Assembly: GCA_965212205.1 (NCBI GenBank)
Contig: CBDBUX010000001.1
Coordinates: forward strand, 434,001-498,000
From: JAHEJJ01 sp965212205
Lineage (GTDB): Bacteria; Bacteroidota; Bacteroidia; Flavobacteriales; Flavobacteriaceae
DNA: 64,000 nucleotides
Reading direction: 5' to 3'
This document shows, one piece after another, positions 59,551 to 64,000 of the stretch; the first letter of the stretch is position 1; each line of letters starts with the position of its first letter. Under the pieces are notes generated by a model that was not told where the DNA came from, searched no databases, and saw nothing but the letters and a program-made list of their open reading frames with translations. Made by a program: the position numbers and the translations under genes.

Positions 59551-60717
59551 GTGGGTTCAGAAAAGGGTTTATGCGTTTCGATTACCGCTATTGATTCTGT
59601 TTCGGCATTAGGGACTGGCGACGCCTGTTGGCCATCTTTCCGCAACAAATCTCATTTGCTCCATCGATCCAGAATATCCGGGAAAGCGATTTGGTCTGGA
59701 AGTATCCCGGAGAAGCTTAACGATGAAATACAGTGCTTACATGCCGAGAATCCAAACTATAGTAAACTCGACAAGAGTGTCCTTCAGGCCATCTGGATTT
59801 GCAGACGGCTTGTAGATCGGGCAGGATGGAAGGCCGAAGATAGTTTTGGTATAAACATCGGTTCGTCTAGAGGGGCGACTGCCCTTTTTGAGAAGTATCA
59901 TAAGGAATTCCTGGATAATTCAAGCGCTTCAAGTCTTGCTTCGCCTACAACGACCTTAGGGAATATTGCCTCATGGGTTGCACACGACCTGGGTACCGCG
60001 GGGCCAGAACTTTCTCATTCAATCACCTGTTCCACTTCCTTACATGCATTGCTGAACGGAATTGCATGGTTAAAGGCCGGGCTTTCGGCTAAATTTTTAG
60101 TGGGTGGAAGCGAATCACCGCTTACCCCATTTACTTTTGCACAAATGCAGGCCTTAAAAATCTATAGCAGATATGAAGACCCATACCCCTGTAAAGCCCT
60201 GGATCTGTCTAAGCTTAATAACAGCATGGTTTTGGGTGAAGGAGCGGCCGTAGCATGTTTGGAGAAAGGTAAGAGTGAGAATGCCTTGGCCCTGGTTACG
60301 GGAATTGGCTATGCTACAGAAAAACTTGAGCATCCGGCATCCTTCTCCGCTCATGGGGAATGTCTTCAAAGATCCATGGCTATGGCCTGTAAAGAGATCG
60401 ATTTGGAAGAAGTTGATATTGTAGTTATGCATGCTCCCGGGACTAAAAAAGGAGATCAATCTGAGTACAAAGCGATAGAAGATCTTTTTGGATCTCGCCT
60501 TCCTGCCCTAACCACCAACAAATGGAAGATCGGCCATACGCTGGGGAGTTCGGGAATGATAAATATCCAAATGGCGGTATTGATGTTACAGCATCAGGTG
60601 TTTATAGACATACCATATCTAAAGTATAATCAGACCCCGGGAAAGATCGAATATATATTGGTAAATGCCGTTGGATTTGGAGGAAATGCCGTTAGTGTGC
60701 TTCTAAAAAAGTGCTGA
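59551..60717 (+). CDS. Beta-ketoacyl synthase (KAS I/II-like) in the biotin cluster
   Basis: 388 residues from a GTG at 59551. The thiolase-like fold has a complete condensing-enzyme active site: Cys160 ('SITCSTSLHA'), His294 ('VVMHAPGTKKGDQSE'), Lys326 and His329 ('WKIGHTLGSSG'). It is slightly shorter than FabF and lacks some of its typical N-terminal wording. Its position between bioA and bioB on the same strand suggests it works in making the pimeloyl chain that BioF uses, for which no bioC, bioH or bioW gene is visible here. It could instead be a stray fatty-acid or aryl-polyene synthase relative. The acyl carrier protein partner is not in the window. Confidence 0.85.
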   Translation: MGSEKGLCVSITAIDSVSALGTGDACWPSFRNKSHLLHRSRISGKAIWSGSIPEKLNDEIQCLHAENPNYSKLDKSVLQAIWICRRLVDRAGWKAEDSFGINIGSSRGATALFEKYHKEFLDNSSASSLASPTTTLGNIASWVAHDLGTAGPELSHSITCSTSLHALLNGIAWLKAGLSAKFLVGGSESPLTPFTFAQMQALKIYSRYEDPYPCKALDLSKLNNSMVLGEGAAVACLEKGKSENALALVTGIGYATEKLEHPASFSAHGECLQRSMAMACKEIDLEEVDIVVMHAPGTKKGDQSEYKAIEDLFGSRLPALTTNKWKIGHTLGSSGMINIQMAVLMLQHQVFIDIPYLKYNQTPGKIEYILVNAVGFGGNAVSVLLKKC

Positions 60718-60792
60718 CTTTCCTTGAGATCATAGTAAATATCCATCTATATAAATCTGCATTAATAATTGTTGATAATTCGGATTAAGGGT

Positions 60793-60800
60793 TAATTTTG
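60793..60800 (+). promoter_or_regulatory. -7 promoter element of bioB
   Basis: TAATTTTG, a perfect TAnnTTTG, 20 bases before the bioB ATG; GTTG lies 18 bases upstream as a partial -33 box. Confidence 0.5.
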
Positions 60801-60820
60801 AATTTGTAATTTTAGTTACT

Positions 60821-61927
60821 ATGACCGAGACTAGAAATAATTGGTCCAGAGAAGAGATACTGGAGATCTACCAACAGCCTTTGATGGATTTACTATACAA
60901 AGCCGCTAATATTCATCGTAAGAATCATGATCCGAATACGGTACAGGTATCTACTCTGATATCCATAAAAACAGGAGGTTGCCCTGAGGATTGCGGATAT
61001 TGCCCGCAGGCAGCGCGCTATCATACCGATATTGAAGGAAATGATCTGATGTCTGTACAGCAGGTTAAAGCTCAGGCATTGAGGGCCAAAGCCGGGGGTA
61101 GTTCTAGAGTATGCATGGGAGCGGCATGGCGGAATGTCAAAGACGGACCCGAATTTGAAAGTGTATTGGAAATGGTCAGGTCTATCAACAAGCTCGATAT
61201 GGAAGTATGTTGTACCCTGGGCATGTTAACCGAGAATCAGGCCAAGCGCCTTGCCGAGGCTGGCCTATATGCCTATAATCACAATCTTGATACATCTGAG
61301 GACTATTATAAGGATGTTATCTCCACCCGGTCTTTTGAGGATAGGTTAACCACAATAGACAACGTTAGAAAAAGCAATGTTACGGTATGTAGTGGCGGGA
61401 TCATCGGTATGGGCGAAAACCTTGAGGACAGGGCAGGTATGCTTGTGGCATTGTCCACATTAAATCCTCAACCCGAATCTGTGCCGATCAATGCGCTGGT
61501 TGCGGTAGAAGGTACTCCGATGGAGGACATGAAACCTGTATCTATTTGGGATATGGTTCGGATGGTGGCCACTACGAGGATTGTGATGCCGCATACGCAG
61601 GTGCGCCTTTCAGCTGGTCGAACACAGATGAGTCGAGAAGGACAGGCCCTTTGCTTTTTTGCTGGTGCTAATTCGATTTTCGCCGGTGATAAACTACTCA
61701 CAACACCCAACCCCGATATGGATGAAGATATGGAGATGTTCCGGGAATTGGGTCTTAATCCTCAAAAGGCCTTTGCAAAAGCGCCACAACCATCCAGCGT
61801 TGAGGCTGAAGATTCGGTACTGCTATCTAATGGGGAAAAGCCCAGATGGTCCAGACCCGGACATAAGATTGAGCGTAATGAATCTTTAAAGTCCAAGGGG
61901 ACATCTGTTACCGAAAGCCTAGATTAA
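60821..61927 (+). CDS. bioB: Biotin synthase
   Basis: 368 residues; radical SAM enzyme that inserts sulphur into dethiobiotin. The [4Fe-4S] cluster cysteines are Cys54, Cys58 and Cys61 in 'GGCPEDCGYCPQAARYH'. The 'YNHNLDTSEDYYKDVISTRS' and 'RLSAGRTQMSREGQALCFFA' stretches hold the [2Fe-2S] ligands and the conserved Arg. The C-terminal tail (about 20 residues, 'KIERNESLKSKGTSVTESLD') is longer than in E. coli BioB. It closes the biotin cluster; the downstream cupin gene may be co-transcribed (53 bases). Confidence 0.97.
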   Translation: MTETRNNWSREEILEIYQQPLMDLLYKAANIHRKNHDPNTVQVSTLISIKTGGCPEDCGYCPQAARYHTDIEGNDLMSVQQVKAQALRAKAGGSSRVCMGAAWRNVKDGPEFESVLEMVRSINKLDMEVCCTLGMLTENQAKRLAEAGLYAYNHNLDTSEDYYKDVISTRSFEDRLTTIDNVRKSNVTVCSGGIIGMGENLEDRAGMLVALSTLNPQPESVPINALVAVEGTPMEDMKPVSIWDMVRMVATTRIVMPHTQVRLSAGRTQMSREGQALCFFAGANSIFAGDKLLTTPNPDMDEDMEMFRELGLNPQKAFAKAPQPSSVEAEDSVLLSNGEKPRWSRPGHKIERNESLKSKGTSVTESLD

Positions 61928-61933
61928 TCTTCC

Positions 61934-61971
61934 ATTTTAAAGAGTTTTATATCTTTACCCTCTTTTAAAAT
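61934..61971. repeat. Inverted repeat between bioB and the cupin gene
   Basis: ATTTTAAAGAG (61934-61944) faces CTCTTTTAAAAT (61960-61971), an 11-base match with one bulged T and a 15-base loop. It is AT-rich and has no T-tract after it, so it is more likely an operator or weak attenuator than a terminator. Confidence 0.4.
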
Positions 61972-61980
61972 CTCACGGTT

Positions 61981-62844
61981 TTGAATTTAAAGGAAGTTCC
62001 AAGACTGTCTACGATCAGTGCAGATGCTTTTCTGAGCGGTTATTTCAAACCTCAAACTCCTGTTGTGATTGAAGGGGCTACCAGCACATGGCCTGCCTTC
62101 ACCAAATGGGATTTTGATTATATGAAACAAGTTGCAGGCGAGAAGATTGTTCCGCTTTATGACGACCGACCGGTAGATCATAAAGAAGGCTTTAACGAAC
62201 CTCACGCCAGGATGAAAATGTCGGACTATATCGAACTGTTGCAGCAAGAGCCCACCAAGTATCGTATTTTCCTTTGGAATATTTTAAAAGAAATTCCTGA
62301 GCTCCGGGAAGATTTCAAATACCCGGACTTTGGCCTTAAATTGATGAAAGGATTGCCTATGCTCTTTTTTGGAGGTTCGGATTCATCAACATTCATGCAC
62401 TACGATATTGATTTGGCCAATATTTTCCACTTCCATTTTGAAGGAGAAAAAGAATGTGTACTGTTTCCACAGTCACAAAACAAGCATATGTATAAAATAC
62501 CTCATTCCCTGATTTCCCATGAAGGGATCGATTTCTCCAAACCGGATTATGAAAAGTGGCCGGCATTGAGATATCTGGATGGGTACAGGGCGCAATTGAA
62601 ACATGGGGAAATGATTTATATCCCAGAGGGATACTGGCATTATATGCGATACCTTACTCCTGGTTTTTCTATGAGCCTGAGGGCAATCGCCAGAAATCCT
62701 GCTAACCTGGGCAAAGCCATTTATAATATTGCCTTTATGCGCTATTTCGATATGATAATGCGGAAATTAAGAGGCCGTCGCTGGATCGACTGGAAAAATG
62801 AGCAGGCCATATCCCGTACCCATCGGTTCCTTCCCGAATCATAG
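61981..62844 (+). CDS. JmjC/cupin-like domain protein (FIH type)
   Basis: 287 residues from a TTG at 61981. Cupin_8-type jumonji domain with 'YFKPQTPVVIEGATSTWPAF' (the usual opening of this family), the iron triad His140, Asp142 and His220 ('FMHYDIDLANIFH', 'YIPEGYWHYMRYLTPGFSMS') and 'FHFHFEGEKECVLFPQSQ'. Members are 2-oxoglutarate- and Fe(II)-dependent hydroxylases of proteins or small molecules; the substrate here is unknown. It starts 53 bases after bioB, with an inverted repeat between, and is followed in the same direction by a GNAT-like gene. Confidence 0.87.
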   Translation: MNLKEVPRLSTISADAFLSGYFKPQTPVVIEGATSTWPAFTKWDFDYMKQVAGEKIVPLYDDRPVDHKEGFNEPHARMKMSDYIELLQQEPTKYRIFLWNILKEIPELREDFKYPDFGLKLMKGLPMLFFGGSDSSTFMHYDIDLANIFHFHFEGEKECVLFPQSQNKHMYKIPHSLISHEGIDFSKPDYEKWPALRYLDGYRAQLKHGEMIYIPEGYWHYMRYLTPGFSMSLRAIARNPANLGKAIYNIAFMRYFDMIMRKLRGRRWIDWKNEQAISRTHRFLPES

Positions 62845-62949
62845 TGCAACAAATCGAATTTCCTTATTCGGACAATTTAAAAGTAACCCATATACATTTT
62901 TACTATTGGATTTATCATTATGTTTATGGCTTAAATCATTTGCCGCTTC

Positions 62950-64000
62950 ATGCAGTTAGTTCCTGTATCTTCCAAAAAGGACCAAAAGAAATTTACCAGG
63001 TTTCCCGTTAAGCTTTACAAGGATGCGGCACATTGGATCAGACCGATCGACAAGGATATTGAAGATGTCTTTGATCCGGGAAAAAATAAGAGTTTTCGTA
63101 GCGGAGAGTGTCAAAGGTGGCTGTTGAAGTCGAATAGTGAAGTGATCGGCAGAATTGCAGCCTTTATTATCAAAAAAGAGACAGACGGGGGTACAGAACT
63201 TTCACCTGGCATTGGTTTCTTCGAATGTGTTGATGATCAGCAGGCTGCGAATATGCTTTTAGATTGTGGAAAAAAATGGCTGGAAGAACGCGGTGCAACT
63301 TACATGGATGGGCCGATTAACTTCGGACGTCGAGACAGATGGTGGGGGCTGCTTACCAAAGGCTTCGAACTGGAACCAAACTATCAGTGTAATTATAACT
63401 TACCTTATTATCAGGAACTTTTTAAGAATTACGGTTTCAAGACTTATTTTGAGCAATATACTTTTGTCAGGGTCATTAAAGATCCTGTTCATCCGCGTCT
63501 GGTATACAAGTCCGAAATGGTAGCCAAGGACCCTGACTATACACTGACACATTTTAAAATGAAAGATTTTGACCGGTTTGCCAGCGATATTATCGAGGTG
63601 TATAACAAGGCCTGGGTGAACCACGAAGGAGTATCCACCATTTCCCTTGAACAGGGTAAGGCCATTATGAAACGGCTTAAATCCGTGATGGTGGAGGAGT
63701 TTATATGGCTGGCTTATTACAGAGAGAACCCGGCCGCTATTTTTGTGAATATTCCCGAAGTAAATCAAGTTCTTAAATATGTCAACGGAAAATTAAACCT
63801 ACTTGGCAAACTGAAATATCTTTGGTATAAGTCGAGAATAAAACATCGCAAAGTACTGGGAATAATTTTCGGAGTAACTCCTGAACATCAGGGCAAAGGA
63901 GTCGACGGGGCGATTATTGTCGCTTTTGCAGATGAAGCCAGCAGGAATCATCCGCAATATGAGACCATCGAGATGCACGGGATTGGTGATTTTAATCGAA
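62950..64000 (+). CDS. GNAT-like acyltransferase, 5' part (gene continues past the window)
   Basis: An ATG at 62950 opens a frame with no stop for 350 codons up to the end of the window. The N-terminal part contains 'FTRFPVKLYKDAAHWIRPID' and 'VIGRIAAFIIKKE', 'YMDGPINFGRRDRWWGLLTK', and near the end of the visible part a GNAT acetyl-CoA motif 'VTPEHQGKGVDGAIIVAFA'. This resembles the roughly 390-residue two-domain YghO-like family of uncharacterised acetyltransferase-fold proteins of Bacteroidota. Codon use and composition are like its neighbours. Substrate unknown; the last 30-50 residues are missing. Confidence 0.82.
   Translation, partial: MQLVPVSSKKDQKKFTRFPVKLYKDAAHWIRPIDKDIEDVFDPGKNKSFRSGECQRWLLKSNSEVIGRIAAFIIKKETDGGTELSPGIGFFECVDDQQAANMLLDCGKKWLEERGATYMDGPINFGRRDRWWGLLTKGFELEPNYQCNYNLPYYQELFKNYGFKTYFEQYTFVRVIKDPVHPRLVYKSEMVAKDPDYTLTHFKMKDFDRFASDIIEVYNKAWVNHEGVSTISLEQGKAIMKRLKSVMVEEFIWLAYYRENPAAIFVNIPEVNQVLKYVNGKLNLLGKLKYLWYKSRIKHRKVLGIIFGVTPEHQGKGVDGAIIVAFADEASRNHPQYETIEMHGIGDFNR

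Noticed and set aside
1..64000. Insertion sequences, prophage or integrative element
   Set aside because: No transposase, integrase, phage structural gene or long terminal inverted repeat was recognised anywhere.

Overview
The window is a gene-dense chromosomal segment of a bacterium from the phylum Bacteroidota, almost certainly family Flavobacteriaceae. Four things point there. Several outer-membrane TonB-dependent receptors carry an N-terminal carboxypeptidase-like domain. There are families typical of the phylum (DUF4270, DUF5689/lamin-tail, a short F1 epsilon subunit, a free-standing atpD-atpC pair). Many upstream regions carry the Bacteroidota -7 promoter element TAnnTTTG. Shine-Dalgarno sequences are generally absent. 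The genus cannot be decided from the sequence alone. I see no rRNA, tRNA, CRISPR array, insertion sequence, prophage or integrase; this looks like core chromosome with a few accessory-looking loci.

Layout. 1-132: C-terminal tail of a TonB-dependent receptor. 269-7819: housekeeping block of ileS (with an unusual GIHH signature), a TraR/DksA-like gene, lspA, 5-formyl-THF cyclo-ligase and uvrC. 7816-16523: patatin/Omp85-like outer-membrane phospholipase, hppD, a candidate small RNA with a duplicated promoter region, then a tight operon of DUF3108 protein, tryptophan 2,3-dioxygenase, M23 lipoprotein and pgi. 16699-20491: large Oar-like receptor and a small membrane protein. 20506-25854: a locus with a secreted EEP-family nuclease/phosphatase, a divergent TonB-dependent receptor and a DUF5689 plus lamin-tail lipoprotein, possibly for nucleic-acid or phosphoester scavenging. 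25862-28095: multi-PAS histidine kinase and single-domain response regulator.

28304-33954: omega-amidase, Big_5 lipoprotein, ComF, a coiled-coil membrane protein and glyS. 33956-38569: a TonB-dependent receptor with a small outer-membrane barrel, xth and an aldo/keto reductase. 38582-43403: a minus-strand run reading panC, panD, a flippase-like membrane protein, a degenerate alpha/beta-hydrolase and radA. 43508-51049: single-domain glycogen-synthase-like protein, DUF4270 lipoprotein, glmS and another TonB-dependent receptor. 51236-53071: atpD-atpC. 53097-61927: a GNAT protein, then a biotin cluster (bioF, a DUF2007/zinc-ribbon gene, bioD, bioA, a beta-ketoacyl synthase, bioB) with two minus-strand glycosyltransferases interleaved. 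61981-64000: a JmjC-type cupin and the 5' part of a GNAT-like gene.

The points most worth a second look are the swapped HIGH motif of IleRS, the EEP/receptor/lamin-tail locus, the paired upstream elements and structured candidate RNA at 11.5-11.8 kb, the beta-ketoacyl synthase in a biotin cluster with no visible bioC/bioH, the alpha/beta-hydrolase without its nucleophile serine, and start codons lying only four bases after perfect -7 boxes (probable leaderless mRNAs).
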